NCBI RefSeq assembly: GCF_010748935.1
Contig: NZ_CP048796.1
Coordinates: forward strand, 1,863,001 to 1,927,000
Reading direction: 5' to 3'
DNA length: 64,000 bases
From: Providencia vermicola
GTDB taxonomy: Bacteria; Pseudomonadota; Gammaproteobacteria; Enterobacterales; Enterobacteriaceae
The notes under the pieces are model-generated. The model was not told the DNA's origin. It ran no database searches and was given only the letters and a program-made list of their open reading frames with translations. Positions 20,371 to 29,828 of the stretch are shown here, in pieces; the first letter of the stretch is position 1, and each line of letters begins with the position of its first letter. The position numbers were made by a program, and so were the translations under genes.

Positions 20371-21012
20371 ATGAATTATACTAAAGTGAATATTGATGAG
20401 TGGAATAGAAAACAACATTTCTCATTTTACCGTCAGGCGATGCCATGTGGGTTTAGTTTAACGACTCAGCTAGATATTAGTACGCTAAAATCGGCAATTG
20501 TTAAGCAAGGTTATAAACTTTATCCTGTTATGATTTACCTTATCTCTAAAGCGGTCAACCATTACCCTGAATCACGTATGGCCATAAAAGAGGGGGAGCT
20601 TGTACTGTGGGATCAGGTCAACCCTGCTTATACGATTTTTCATCAGCAGACAGAAACATTTTCACAGTTATGGACTGAATATAATGATGACTGGTCGATA
20701 TTTTTATCTCATTACCAGCAAGACCAATTATTATATAAAGATTGTCTCGATTTGATGGCTAAACCAGACTACCCGGAAAATCATTTTTGCATTTCGATGA
20801 TCCCATGGGTGAGCTTTGAAGGGTTCAATTTAAATGTGGCTAATTTCACTGATTATTTTCCACCTATTTTTACGATGGGAAAATATCATTATTCAGGTGA
20901 AAAGGTGCTACTGCCTCTTTCAGTGCAAGTACACCATGCAACTATTGATGGTTTTCATATGGCGAGAATGGTGAATCAAATACAAACACTGTGTGATAAC
21001 GTTGAATATTAG
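20371..21012 (+). CDS. catA: chloramphenicol O-acetyltransferase, type A
   Basis: 213 residues, the usual type-A length. The catalytic motif is HHATIDGFH with His189 as general base; other family stretches are FSFYRQAMPCGFSLTTQLD near the N-terminus and CISMIPWVSFEGFNLN. The trimeric cytosolic enzyme acetylates the 3-hydroxyl of chloramphenicol with acetyl-CoA. It is a lone gene between a small membrane gene and a glycosidase, without flanking insertion sequences, so it looks like a resident chromosomal cat as known in Proteus and Providencia. The hairpin leader suggests inducibility. Confidence 0.95.
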   Translation: MNYTKVNIDEWNRKQHFSFYRQAMPCGFSLTTQLDISTLKSAIVKQGYKLYPVMIYLISKAVNHYPESRMAIKEGELVLWDQVNPAYTIFHQQTETFSQLWTEYNDDWSIFLSHYQQDQLLYKDCLDLMAKPDYPENHFCISMIPWVSFEGFNLNVANFTDYFPPIFTMGKYHYSGEKVLLPLSVQVHHATIDGFHMARMVNQIQTLCDNVEY

Positions 21013-21042
21013 TATCGCTGTCGTTATTCATTAGTATAAAAG

Positions 21043-21076
21043 AAAGTGCTGATAACGATGATTATCGGCACTTTTT
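21043..21076 (+). terminator. catA terminator
   Basis: Inverted repeat AAAGTGCTGATAA / TTATCGGCACTTT followed by a T-run, 30 nt after the catA stop. Confidence 0.85.
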
Positions 21077-21124
21077 ATATTTCTAGAGAAACTGACTCAT
21101 CATCACGGTGCTTCTGATTGTAGA

Positions 21125-22078
21125 TTAATCCCCATTAACTAATCGCACGGCTAAATCAGGACTGAATACACCCGCTTTAGGGCCTCCATGGCAATCTGCT
21201 TTAGGTGAAAAATCCCCATCTGATTCGCCAGGTGGTTTAATCCATGCTGTTTTAACAGTAGCAGAGATATCTTTCGGGCCTTCACCAATTTTACGACCCA
21301 TTGGATTGCACCATTGGTTAGGTAGTGATGAGGCTCCATTACCATTACGAGAAGTATCAATAATGATATTCGGGCGAGCATTAGAAAGTGCGGCGATAAA
21401 TTGATTTATCTCTTCGCCATATTTGATAGTTGGCTCGGTAGGGTGATAATTAGAAACATTTAATGAGAAACCATAAGCGTCTTTTATACCCGCGTTGACC
21501 AACTGTGTTGCCATTTCTTTTGCTGGCTGCCATCGCATATGACCAGCATCTATATATAGATAAACATTCGGACTTAGTGTTTTAAAGCGAGTGACAGCAT
21601 AATTGAGTAATTCAATCCTTTCTTTACGTTGTGATGGCGTTAAACAGCTCATATCGGCTAAGCCATCAGGCTCAAGAATGATCGTCACCTTAGTATCTGA
21701 AATTGTTTTAGCGAGTGTATTAATCCATGTTTGATACTTTTGAGTGTTGGCACTGTTATCCGCTGACGCTTGTCCAGAGCAATCTCGGTTAGGTAACCCG
21801 TATAGAACAAGCATCAATTGAGTTTTTTGTTTATTGGCCTGCGTGATATAGCCTGAAATTTGCTGAGTTAATTCTGTTTCATTTTCTTGAATTTTGGATA
21901 GCCAAATTGCGGTAGGAACAGAGGCAATTTTTGTATTGATGAGTACGGCTCTTGGGTCATGCTTATTTTTTTCTACCCATAATGCAGCTGAAGATTTGGG
22001 GTCAATAAAATAGTCTGCTGCCATGAGCTTACCTATATAACAAGCTGAAATTAAAAATGGAAAAATGATTTTATTCAT
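21125..22078 (-). CDS. secreted glycoside hydrolase family 6 (cellulase-type)
   Basis: 317 residues with a signal peptide (cleavage near residue 20, after KLMA). Family-6 signatures are plain: VLYGLPNRDC (91-100), ILEPDGLAD (EPD at 136-138), YIDAGHMRW, GFSLNVSNY, IDTSRNGNG, WCNPMGRKIG and WIKPPGESDG. GH6 enzymes are inverting endoglucanases or cellobiohydrolases on beta-1,4-glucans. There is no carbohydrate-binding module or linker, so this is a minimal exported catalytic domain. The family is common in actinobacteria and fungi and unusual in enterics, which suggests transfer. It is a single gene. Confidence 0.88.
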   Translation of the reverse strand: MNKIIFPFLISACYIGKLMAADYFIDPKSSAALWVEKNKHDPRAVLINTKIASVPTAIWLSKIQENETELTQQISGYITQANKQKTQLMLVLYGLPNRDCSGQASADNSANTQKYQTWINTLAKTISDTKVTIILEPDGLADMSCLTPSQRKERIELLNYAVTRFKTLSPNVYLYIDAGHMRWQPAKEMATQLVNAGIKDAYGFSLNVSNYHPTEPTIKYGEEINQFIAALSNARPNIIIDTSRNGNGASSLPNQWCNPMGRKIGEGPKDISATVKTAWIKPPGESDGDFSPKADCHGGPKAGVFSPDLAVRLVNGD

Positions 22079-22438
22079 AGTATCAACTCCGGTTTTAATA
22101 AGATGTAATAGCGTAATCAGTTGATATAAATATTAAACATATTTATTAATGCATTAGCTGCTTAATCATTTAGTTTTACCCTGCTAAACCGGATTGAATA
22201 ATTTAGATTAACAACATGATTTGATATGGTCTGTAACGAAAAAGAATAATAGACAGTATCAATATTATTATTTTAATAAGATGAATTTTTAACATGACGG
22301 AGTGATAAAGTAAATATACTTAGTTATTTTGGTGTGGTGATTCTTGAACTGAGTTCTCATTGTTTATATTAATAGAAATTATCAATAATAATGATGTCTT
22401 AATTCAGTTATTAAAGATAGATTGGATATAACTAAAAA
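22079..22438. other. intergenic region between the GH6 gene and gltP
   Basis: About 360 AT-rich bases with no gene seen; it should include the promoter of the GH6 gene. Confidence 0.4.
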
Positions 22439-22465
22439 AACACCAAGTGTTAGCTTGGTGTTTTC
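22439..22465 (-). terminator. gltP terminator
   Basis: Inverted repeat AACACCAAG / CTTGGTGTT followed on the minus strand by a run of T (plus-strand A-run 22434-22440), just after the gltP stop. Confidence 0.85.
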
Positions 22466-22482
22466 GCATATACGCTCAATAG

Positions 22483-23790
22483 TTAGAATGTTTTTTCATA
22501 TTCTTGAGCTTTGACTTCATCATAGTTATGTTCCCATTTAGCAATAACCAATGCAGCAAGGGCATTACCGATAACATTCAAGGCGGTTCGTGCCATATCA
22601 AGAATACGGTCAACGCCCGCAATAAAGGCTAATCCTTCTAATGGGATACCTACACTGCCTAAAGTGGCGAGTAGGACAACGAAAGATACACCCGGTACAC
22701 CAGCAATTCCTTTTGATGTAATCATTAACGTAAATACAAGAATTAACTCTTGGCCGATAGATAATTCAATGCCATATAACTGAGCAATAAAGATAGCCGC
22801 AATACTCTGATAAAGTGTTGAACCATCAAGATTAAATGAATAACCAATAGGAATAACAAAGCTGGTAACAGATTTAGGCGCCCCGTATTTTTCCATTTTA
22901 TCCATAATACGTGGCAATACGGTTTCAGAACTTGCTGTTGAATAGGCTAATAATAACTCGTCTTTTAAGATTTTCATTAAAGTAAAAATATTAATTTTAC
23001 AATAGCGAGCAACGAGTCCTAACACAACGATTGCAAAAAATAAGATAGCACAATGTACAAGGATCACTAATTTTAATAATGGAACGAGTGAGGCAAAACC
23101 AAAGTTGGCAACGGTGACTGAAATAAGAGCAAATACCCCGATAGGAGCGTACAGCATAATCATGTTAGTGACGCGGAACATCGTTTCTGAGAACGTTTGT
23201 AGCACATCCAGTAAGGGTTGCTTTTTCTCTTTAGGTAATGAAGAGAGCCCTAATCCGAATAATACGGCAAAGAAGATCACGGGTAACATTTCACCACTCG
23301 CCATAGAAGCAAAAATATTACTTGGTACCATGGTTAAAATGGTATTAATGATACCGGAAGGGTGACTTTCTACTTCTTGCGTGGTTTTCTCATATTGTGA
23401 GATATCAACTTGCGTGAGTTGTGACATATCAATGCCAACACCGGGTTGAAAGATATTGGCAAAACTGATCCCGACAACTATCGCAATCGTTGTAATCACT
23501 TCAAAATAGAGAATCGTTTTAAATCCTAATGAGCCGAGTTGTTTAGTATTACCAACACCAGCGATACCCACAATAAGCGTTGAAATAACAATTGGCACGA
23601 CGATCATTTTAATTAACTGAATAAATATTTTTCCCGCTGGGGATAAAACATTCACAATTAACCAATCTTTATATTCTACGCTTTCATGCAAATAGGCGCC
23701 GACAATAACCCCTAAAATCAGTGCAATTAATATTTGCCATCCTAGGCCAAACTTAAATGTTTTCTTCGTGGAAATGTGGTTTGAAGTCAT
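22483..23790 (-). CDS. gltP: proton/glutamate-aspartate symporter (DAACS family)
   Basis: 435 residues with eight membrane segments and two re-entrant loops. The family's serine-rich hairpin (AYSTASSETVLPRIM) and substrate-binding motifs SFNLDGSTLYQ and GVPGVSFVVLLATL are present, as is the VDRILDMARTALNVIGN box near the C-terminus. It imports L-glutamate or aspartate with protons. GltP is the best match; DctA-type dicarboxylate carriers are the alternative. It sits next to the 5-oxoproline operon, whose product is glutamate, but is not co-transcribed with it. Confidence 0.88.
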   Translation of the reverse strand: MTSNHISTKKTFKFGLGWQILIALILGVIVGAYLHESVEYKDWLIVNVLSPAGKIFIQLIKMIVVPIVISTLIVGIAGVGNTKQLGSLGFKTILYFEVITTIAIVVGISFANIFQPGVGIDMSQLTQVDISQYEKTTQEVESHPSGIINTILTMVPSNIFASMASGEMLPVIFFAVLFGLGLSSLPKEKKQPLLDVLQTFSETMFRVTNMIMLYAPIGVFALISVTVANFGFASLVPLLKLVILVHCAILFFAIVVLGLVARYCKINIFTLMKILKDELLLAYSTASSETVLPRIMDKMEKYGAPKSVTSFVIPIGYSFNLDGSTLYQSIAAIFIAQLYGIELSIGQELILVFTLMITSKGIAGVPGVSFVVLLATLGSVGIPLEGLAFIAGVDRILDMARTALNVIGNALAALVIAKWEHNYDEVKAQEYEKTF

Positions 23791-24283
23791 AATGAAATCT
23801 CAAATATATTAATATTTTTTATGTTTGTGTTTTTACGATCGCAATTCTTATAACTAATATTCGTTAAAACTACAACTATTGATTCGTAAATATTGAATCA
23901 TTTAGTTGAGTGATTGATGTTAGCAATCATTTTTTATCTTTGATTTGTATATATTTGTAACAGTATCTTTCAGTTACTCATAAAGAAAGGGATTGTATGG
24001 GGAATCGGTAATACGAACTTTAAATAGATAATGTTTTTTTATTGTTTTCATTCTGTAACTTAAATGTTATTAGATGGATGAAAAGTATTCTAAAAAAAGA
24101 CATTAATAGAATGGAGATATTAAATAAATGAAGGCGCCATTAACTATAAATAGAAACTATTTTTATAATTAATATTCTAAATAAATTGGTGAGATATCAG
24201 TATCGTGATGACATGAAGGGGATATTTCATAAAATAGAGTCATTAGCTCTTTATGCTCTGAAAAGCCTCGCTAATAGGGATGG
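23791..24283. other. intergenic region between gltP and the GntR-type regulator
   Basis: About 500 AT-rich bases with no gene seen; it presumably contains the gltP promoter. Confidence 0.4.
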
Positions 24284-24320
24284 ATTAATAGAACAAAAAT
24301 TAATAGAGCAAAAATTAATA
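24284..24320. repeat. 15-bp tandem repeat, about 2.5 copies
   Basis: ATTAATAGAACAAAA is followed directly by ATTAATAGAGCAAAA and then ATTAATA, running into the stop codon of the GntR-type gene. It probably arose by slippage. Confidence 0.8.
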
Positions 24321-24977
24321 ACCGGATTGACGACGCTTGTAGGCCGCAAGTAGGGTACGCTCCGATAAATCTAAATACTGGTGTAATTTTTCAGCGGCTT
24401 CAAGATTATGACCTGCATCCAATAATTCTAAGATGGACTGATTCTTATCAATATAAGGCGCATATAAAATTTTAGGGTCATTCAGATGACCAAAAGCCAG
24501 TCTTAACTCAGCGGCGATATTACGATAAAGTTTAATCAGTCTTTCACTATCAGATAATTCAACGATAGCGGTATGGAATTTCATATTTGCAGTTCCAACG
24601 CCAACCCAATTTTCAATTTTCTCTTGTTCGTGAGCTTCACTGACGGCTTGTTTCATTTTTTGTACAGCTGGATGCATTGCATATGCGTGCCTTAATGAAT
24701 CACATTCAATCAACCGGCGAACTTGGTAAATATCGATGATTGCCGCCATGTCAGGGATAGAAACAAATACTCCCTTATTTGGTGCATAAGTCAGTAATCC
24801 TTCTTGCGTTAAAACCCGAAATACCTCACGTAATGTGTTTCGAGAAATCGCTAATTCTTCACTGAGAGCCGCTTCTGATAAGCGTTGGCCTGGCGTGAGT
24901 TCTCCAACCGTAATTTTGTGGCGGATCGTTTCGGCGATAGTGACGGATAAGGTCTGCGCAACAGGTTGTTTAGTCAT
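24315..24977 (-). CDS. GntR-family (FadR subfamily, FCD domain) transcriptional regulator
   Basis: 220 residues from the first ATG; the frame is open upstream, but that extension overlaps an NtrC-type site and has no ATG. The winged helix spans ~10-75 with PGQRLSEAALSEELAISRNT and LREVFRVLTQEGLL; the C-terminal FCD ligand-binding domain contains HTAIVELSDSERLI and further His/Asp metal-ligand candidates. Divergent from the 5-oxoproline operon, it is likely its local regulator, with 5-oxoproline or a related acid as inferred effector. An ATTGTTCAACAAT palindrome at 25243 is a candidate operator. Confidence 0.85.
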   Translation of the reverse strand: MTKQPVAQTLSVTIAETIRHKITVGELTPGQRLSEAALSEELAISRNTLREVFRVLTQEGLLTYAPNKGVFVSIPDMAAIIDIYQVRRLIECDSLRHAYAMHPAVQKMKQAVSEAHEQEKIENWVGVGTANMKFHTAIVELSDSERLIKLYRNIAAELRLAFGHLNDPKILYAPYIDKNQSILELLDAGHNLEAAEKLHQYLDLSERTLLAAYKRRQSGY

Positions 24978-25098
24978 ATAAGTCGGTTTGTTATGGATGA
25001 ATAGCCAATAAAGCGTGCCATAAAAGAATATCTTCACATATTCCCTAAAGGGCTTCAAGGTTCCTTTTGGTGCACTATGACATGGTAACCCATTATTT

Positions 25099-25115
25099 TG
25101 CACTTGATTGGTGCA
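25099..25115 (+). promoter_or_regulatory. NtrC-type binding site
   Basis: TGCACTTGATTGGTGCA fits the 17-bp NtrC consensus TGCAC-Y-N5-R-GTGCA exactly. It lies ~190 bp upstream of a sigma-54 promoter, a normal distance for an enhancer. Confidence 0.65.
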
Positions 25116-25242
25116 TCTACCTCTTGGAACGCATTCAACTTATGTTAATTATTTGCGCGTTTTGTTAAAAAAGTGATCACCATTTGATTTTTAACCTACC
25201 AACCACGATTTTTATTGCTTACTTATTCGCCATTCACTATTA

Positions 25243-25255
25243 ATTGTTCAACAAT
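25243..25255. promoter_or_regulatory. candidate operator palindrome
   Basis: Perfect palindrome ATTGTT-C-AACAAT between the divergent GntR-type regulator and the transporter gene. FCD-type regulators bind short palindromes of this size; assignment is inferred. Confidence 0.45.
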
Positions 25256-25297
25256 GCATTAAAGATAGATTAACAATTAATTTCATTAGTAGAACAA

Positions 25298-25313
25298 TGG
25301 CACGTTTTTTGCC
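25298..25313 (+). promoter_or_regulatory. sigma-54 promoter of the 5-oxoproline operon
   Basis: TGGCACGTTTTTTGCC matches the -24/-12 consensus TGGCACG-N4-TTGC, with GG and GC separated by exactly 10 nt. It is 56 bp before the transporter start. Confidence 0.8.
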
Positions 25314-25368
25314 TTTATCACTATCACAACATCAATAACGACAAAAACAATTCGAAAGGAGTATGCAT

Positions 25369-26613
25369 ATGGCAGCTCAAGAAAACACAACCACCAGCAG
25401 TGCTGAATTTGTAAAAAATAGGCGCACTTCATTAATTGGTGCGATTTTCTTAATGGCAACATCCGCAATTGGTCCCGGTTTTATCACTCAAACTGCAACC
25501 TTTACCGTTACATTAGGGGCTGCATTTGCTTTCGGGATCCTCGCGTCAATTATTATTGACTTTGTTGTCCAACAAAATATTTGGCGAGTAGTGACATTAA
25601 CGAAAATGCACTCCTCTGAGATAGCCAACGCGACCATTCCTGGCAGTGGCTATGTGTTAGCTGTATTAGTCATATTCGGAGGGCTCATCTTTAACATCGG
25701 AAATATTGCGGGCGCTGGGTTAGGGTTAAATGCCCTCGTCGGATTAGATCCTAAATGGGGAGGACTAATCAGTGCATTATTAGCGATTTATATTTTCTCT
25801 TCTCGTAAGGCGAGTACATTCATTGACCGTGTAATAATTGTGTTGGGGTTAGTCATGATAGGGCTGACACTATTTGTGGCCTTTGCCTCTAATCCACCAG
25901 TTGGGGAAGCATTACGCCAAAGTGTCCTGCCAGATACTGTTGATTTTGCAATGATCACAACGATTGTGGGCGGTACAGTAGGGGGGTATATCTGCTATGC
26001 AGGTGCACATCGCTTATTAGATAAAGGTGCGGTGGGTGTTGAAAATATTCATGTTGTTTCAAGTGCTGCGACTAAGGGGATCCTAGTTGTTGGCCTCATG
26101 CGTTACATCTTATTCCTCGCTATTCTTGGCGTGGTAGCAAGCGGTGTGACCATTGATATTTCAGGTAAGGCTGCAAATCCTGCATCTCAAGCGTTTCAAG
26201 CTGCTGCGGGTAATTTTGGATTGCGTATTTTTGGATTGATTTTATGGGCAGCGGCTTTGACGAGTGTAATAGGCGCTGCTTATACCTCAATGAGCTTTAT
26301 TACCGCATTTAAAAAATCCATTACAGAAAGGCAGCGTAACATTGCCACAATCATATTCATTGCAATTTCATTAGCTGTTTATTTAATGATGGGAACGGCA
26401 CCAGCAGCCTTATTGGTATTTGCTGGTGGCTTCAATGGATTAATTTTACCGATTGGTTTAACCATCTTTGTTTATATCGGGTGGAAGCGTGCTGATTTGA
26501 TGTCCGGATATCATTATCCGCGTTGGTTGCTATGGTCTGGCGTTATTATTTGTGCCCTAACATGGTACATGGGCGCCATGTCGGTTGAAGCTATCTTTAA
26601 TTATTTGAAGTAG
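25369..26613 (+). CDS. NRAMP-like transporter of the 5-oxoproline operon
   Basis: 414 residues from the second ATG, which has AAGGAG at proper distance; the first ATG (25363) is too close to it. About eleven membrane helices; the conserved first-helix motif appears as SAIGPGFITQTATFTV. It belongs to the divalent-metal-transporter-like family whose members (YcsG type) accompany pxpABC genes and probably import 5-oxoproline or a related amide rather than metal. First gene of the sigma-54 operon, 15 nt before pxpA. Confidence 0.85.
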   Translation: MAAQENTTTSSAEFVKNRRTSLIGAIFLMATSAIGPGFITQTATFTVTLGAAFAFGILASIIIDFVVQQNIWRVVTLTKMHSSEIANATIPGSGYVLAVLVIFGGLIFNIGNIAGAGLGLNALVGLDPKWGGLISALLAIYIFSSRKASTFIDRVIIVLGLVMIGLTLFVAFASNPPVGEALRQSVLPDTVDFAMITTIVGGTVGGYICYAGAHRLLDKGAVGVENIHVVSSAATKGILVVGLMRYILFLAILGVVASGVTIDISGKAANPASQAFQAAAGNFGLRIFGLILWAAALTSVIGAAYTSMSFITAFKKSITERQRNIATIIFIAISLAVYLMMGTAPAALLVFAGGFNGLILPIGLTIFVYIGWKRADLMSGYHYPRWLLWSGVIICALTWYMGAMSVEAIFNYLK

Positions 26614-26628
26614 AGGTCAAATAGCACA

Positions 26629-27402
26629 ATGAAAAAAATTATCGATTTAAACAGTGATCTCGGAGAAAGTTTTGGCCAATGGCAAATGGGTAATGATAAC
26701 GCCATGCTGAAAGTGGTTAGCAGCGCCAATGTTGCCTGCGGATTTCATGCTGGCTCTCCTGAAGGGATCTTTAACACGTTAATTGAGGCTAAAGCCAACC
26801 ATGTTGTAGTTGGTGCTCATGTCGGATATCCAGATTTAGTTGGTTTCGGCCGTCGGAATATGGATATCTCATCGAATGAACTGATTGCAGATGTGATTTA
26901 TCAAATCGGGGCGCTGAAAGGGTTAGCGGTAGCTGCGGGTTGTCACGTTGATTATGTCAAACCTCATGGTGCACTGTACAACACCATCGCCCATGATAAA
27001 CGTCAAGGAATGGCAGTTATTGAAGCGATCTGCGCTATTGACTCTCAATTGGTCTTGGTTGCACTTGCTGGCTCACCGTTGATTGAATGGGCGAAAGAAA
27101 GTGGGCTTACTGTCGTTGCAGAGGCATTTGCAGATAGAGCGTATCACGCGAATGGTACCTTAGTTTCGCGTAAAGAAGTTGGTTCAGTTCTACATGATCC
27201 TGAGCAAGTAGCACAGCGTATGCTGCAATTTGTCAATGAAGGTGGCGTGATGTCGATTGAGGGAACCTTTACACCGATTGATGCAGGTTCGATCTGTGTA
27301 CATGGCGATAGCCCCGGTGCACTGGCTATGGCGCAAAAGGTTCGAGAACTGTTGCAACAAAATGGCGTTGAAATTACTGCTTTTGCGGGGAGAGGGCAAT
27401 GA
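26629..27402 (+). CDS. pxpA: 5-oxoprolinase subunit A
   Basis: 257 residues of the LamB/YcsF family. Typical stretches: [14 protein letters not shown] at the N-terminus, [57 protein letters not shown] and [10 protein letters not shown]. With PxpB and PxpC it hydrolyses 5-oxo-L-proline to glutamate with ATP. It overlaps the next gene by 4 nt (ATGA), so translation is coupled. Confidence 0.95.
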   Translation: MKKIIDLNSDLGESFGQWQMGNDNAMLKVVSSANVACGFHAGSPEGIFNTLIEAKANHVVVGAHVGYPDLVGFGRRNMDISSNELIADVIYQIGALKGLAVAAGCHVDYVKPHGALYNTIAHDKRQGMAVIEAICAIDSQLVLVALAGSPLIEWAKESGLTVVAEAFADRAYHANGTLVSRKEVGSVLHDPEQVAQRMLQFVNEGGVMSIEGTFTPIDAGSICVHGDSPGALAMAQKVRELLQQNGVEITAFAGRGQ

Positions 27403-28205
27403 CTAGGTTATTTAAAGCCTCAGAAAAAGCAATCGCCGCGGCGAGAGAAGCAAGGGAGGCGATCCGCCAAGGTTTTGACAAGCCAACAGCAGGTTTAGCG
27501 GCAGGTTTGACACAAGCTAATATGATCGCATTACCTCGTGATTGGGCATTTGATTTTTTATTGTATGCCCAGCGTAACCCCAAAAGCTGTCCTGTTTTAG
27601 ACGTGTGCGAAGCGGGAAGTTGGCAAACAATTTTAGCTGAAGGCGCTGATTTACGAACAGATATCCCACGTTATCGTGTATGGCAAAACGGCAATTTAGT
27701 TGATGAAGTAACGGACGCGACCCATATTTATCAGGAACATCCGGACTTAGTAACCTTTTTAATTGGTTGTAGCTTTACCTTTGAAACGTCATTAATGGAA
27801 GCGGGGATTGATGTCCGCCATATTACGGATAACACCAATGTACCCATGTATAAAACCAATCGCTTATGCCGCCCAGCAGGGCGTTTACAAGGTGAGCTTG
27901 TTGTCTCGATGAGACCTATCTTGGCGGAGCGGGTAGCTGATGCCGTCAGTATTACAGGGCGTTTTCCATCGGTTCATGGCACTCCTGTTCATATCGGGGC
28001 GCCTGAACAATTAGGCATCAAAAATATGATGGCACCTGATTTTGGCGACCCAGTCCGTATTGAAAATGGTGAGATCCCCGTATTTTGGGCTTGTGGTGTG
28101 ACGCCGCAAGCTGCGGTGATGAAATCGGGAGTCCCCTTTGCGCTTAGCCATGCACCGGGACATATGTTTATTACTGATATACCTGATGCTGCCTACCATG
28201 TATAG
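27399..28205 (+). CDS. DUF1445 family protein (putative hydro-lyase/cyclase, YcsI type)
   Basis: 268 residues typical of the YcsI/DUF1445 family: [20 protein letters not shown] near the N-terminus, [29 protein letters not shown] and the C-terminal [14 protein letters not shown]. The family lies in pxp-type operons, and DUF1445 is also present in the mammalian D-glutamate cyclase protein, so a role in making or breaking 5-oxoproline from glutamate isomers is plausible. The reaction is not established. It is coupled to pxpA (4-nt overlap) and 9 nt before the pxpBC fusion. Confidence 0.85.
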   Translation: MTRLFKASEKAIAAAREAREAIRQGFDKPTAGLAAGLTQANMIALPRDWAFDFLLYAQRNPKSCPVLDVCEAGSWQTILAEGADLRTDIPRYRVWQNGNLVDEVTDATHIYQEHPDLVTFLIGCSFTFETSLMEAGIDVRHITDNTNVPMYKTNRLCRPAGRLQGELVVSMRPILAERVADAVSITGRFPSVHGTPVHIGAPEQLGIKNMMAPDFGDPVRIENGEIPVFWACGVTPQAAVMKSGVPFALSHAPGHMFITDIPDAAYHV

Positions 28206-28214
28206 GAGGGGGTA

Positions 28215-29828
28215 ATGCGATTCTTACCGGTCAATTTAAGCGCTTTTATGATCGAGCTACACAGTCTTGAAGAGACGATGGCATTGACTCATTTACTGCG
28301 CAATAGGGCACACAAACTGGCAATTGAAGAGATAACACCAGCGGCAAGAACAGTGCTTGTTCGTTTTAATTCAATGCTCACCAATATTGATAAGTTAATT
28401 GACCAAATTGGCCGTTTAGACATTTCAGCAACGGAGCTGAAATCGGGGCCGCTCGTGACGATCCCCGTTCATTACAATGGAGAAGATCTTGCTGATGTGG
28501 CTGAGCATCTTGGTACATCGATTGAAGATGTCATAAGGAGACATACGGAGAATGAATACCAAGTGGCATTTTGTGGTTTTGCTCCCGGATTTGCTTATAT
28601 GGTGGCGAAAAATGCACAGTTGAATGTACCTAGAAGGCCATCGCCGAGGATCCGTATTCCAGCCGGCTCGGTGGCATTAGCGGGAGAGTTTAGTAGTGTT
28701 TACCCGCAGGCTAGCCCTGGGGGATGGCAGCTCATCGGTGTCACGGAAACGGCTGTTTGGGATTTGTATCGAGAGGAACCCGCGCTGTTAAAACCGGGTT
28801 ATCGAGTCAATTTTGTTGATGCCGCCAGAGCAGAGACGACTTACAGTTTACCTCAGCCGACTCATCACCATAAAAGTCATGAAAAAATGGTCCTGAGTGA
28901 TGATTTGACGGTGCTAGCAACAGGCTTACAAACATTAGTACAGGACTATGGACGAATGGGATTGTCGGCTTTGGGGATCTCCGAGTCGGGAGCGATGGAT
29001 AAAGGGGCATTACGTAGCGCTAACCGCCTTGTTGGGAATGATATTCATGAAGCTGCATTAGAAATCACTCAAGGTGGCTTTAAAGCGCAGGCAAACAGAC
29101 CTTTATTAGTCGGGGTAACCGGAGCCAGTTGCGATGTTGAAATCACCACAGCGGAAGGGATCCACTATTTTGCGCAGCAATATCAGCCAATTCAACTCGC
29201 CAAGGGCGACATTATCCATTTGGGGACGGCGACTAAAGGGGTTCGTAGTTATTTGGCTATACGCGGTGGCATTGAGATGACACCTATTTTAGGAAGTTGT
29301 TCTTTCGACACCTTAGCTCAAGTTGGCCCAGCGCCACTCAAGGCGGGGCAGCGCTTAGCCGTGAAAAGCCTTAAGCAGCAAACTGTCATTTCACTCAATG
29401 AACTGCCCGTTTTAAATTATCCAAGCGCTCATGAAATTGTTGTATTAGATATTGTTTTAGGTCCTCGAACTGACTGGTTTACACAGCAAGCGGTACGATT
29501 ATTAACATCGCAATTATGGCAAGTGACTGCGGCATCGAATCGTATCGGTTTGCGATTAGCTGGGGATAAGGGGATCGAGCGCGCTAAACATCAAGAATTA
29601 CCGAGTGAAGGGACTTGTGTTGGTGCAATTCAAATTCCCGCGAATGGTCAACCGGTCCTATTTTTGAATGATCACCCATTAACGGGGGGCTATCCGGTTA
29701 TCGGGGCAGTGTGTGAATATCATTTAGACCTAGCGGGTCAAATCCCTGTTAACGCAAAAATACAATTTAATCCAATAAAGGTATTCAACGAATTTGAAGG
29801 GAGTCGGGACACTTATGCCTACAATTAA
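28215..29828 (+). CDS. pxpBC: 5-oxoprolinase subunits B and C fused
   Basis: 537 residues in one frame; a strong GGAGGGGG precedes the ATG. Residues ~1-215 are PxpB (allophanate-hydrolase subunit-1 type: FCGFAPGFAYM, RRPSPRIRIPAGSVALAGE and QASPGGWQLIG). Residues ~225-537 are PxpC (subunit-2 type: GLQTLVQDYGRMG, GISESGAMDKGALR, PSEGTCVGAIQIP and HPLTGGYPVIG). These are separate genes in E. coli; here the fusion joins them through a short His/Lys linker. It overlaps the next gene by 14 nt. Confidence 0.93.
   Translation: MRFLPVNLSAFMIELHSLEETMALTHLLRNRAHKLAIEEITPAARTVLVRFNSMLTNIDKLIDQIGRLDISATELKSGPLVTIPVHYNGEDLADVAEHLGTSIEDVIRRHTENEYQVAFCGFAPGFAYMVAKNAQLNVPRRPSPRIRIPAGSVALAGEFSSVYPQASPGGWQLIGVTETAVWDLYREEPALLKPGYRVNFVDAARAETTYSLPQPTHHHKSHEKMVLSDDLTVLATGLQTLVQDYGRMGLSALGISESGAMDKGALRSANRLVGNDIHEAALEITQGGFKAQANRPLLVGVTGASCDVEITTAEGIHYFAQQYQPIQLAKGDIIHLGTATKGVRSYLAIRGGIEMTPILGSCSFDTLAQVGPAPLKAGQRLAVKSLKQQTVISLNELPVLNYPSAHEIVVLDIVLGPRTDWFTQQAVRLLTSQLWQVTAASNRIGLRLAGDKGIERAKHQELPSEGTCVGAIQIPANGQPVLFLNDHPLTGGYPVIGAVCEYHLDLAGQIPVNAKIQFNPIKVFNEFEGSRDTYAYN

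Noticed and set aside
21151..21381. 76-codon frame inside the GH6 gene
   Set aside because: Same strand, other frame; contained in the GH6 coding sequence.
25071..25088. Second NtrC-like half-site (TGCAC followed by TGGTA)
   Set aside because: Only one half matches; not counted as a site.
24978..25103. 42-codon N-terminal extension of the GntR-type regulator
   Set aside because: Starts with GTG inside the NtrC palindrome, unlike the family N-terminus; ATG 24977 preferred.
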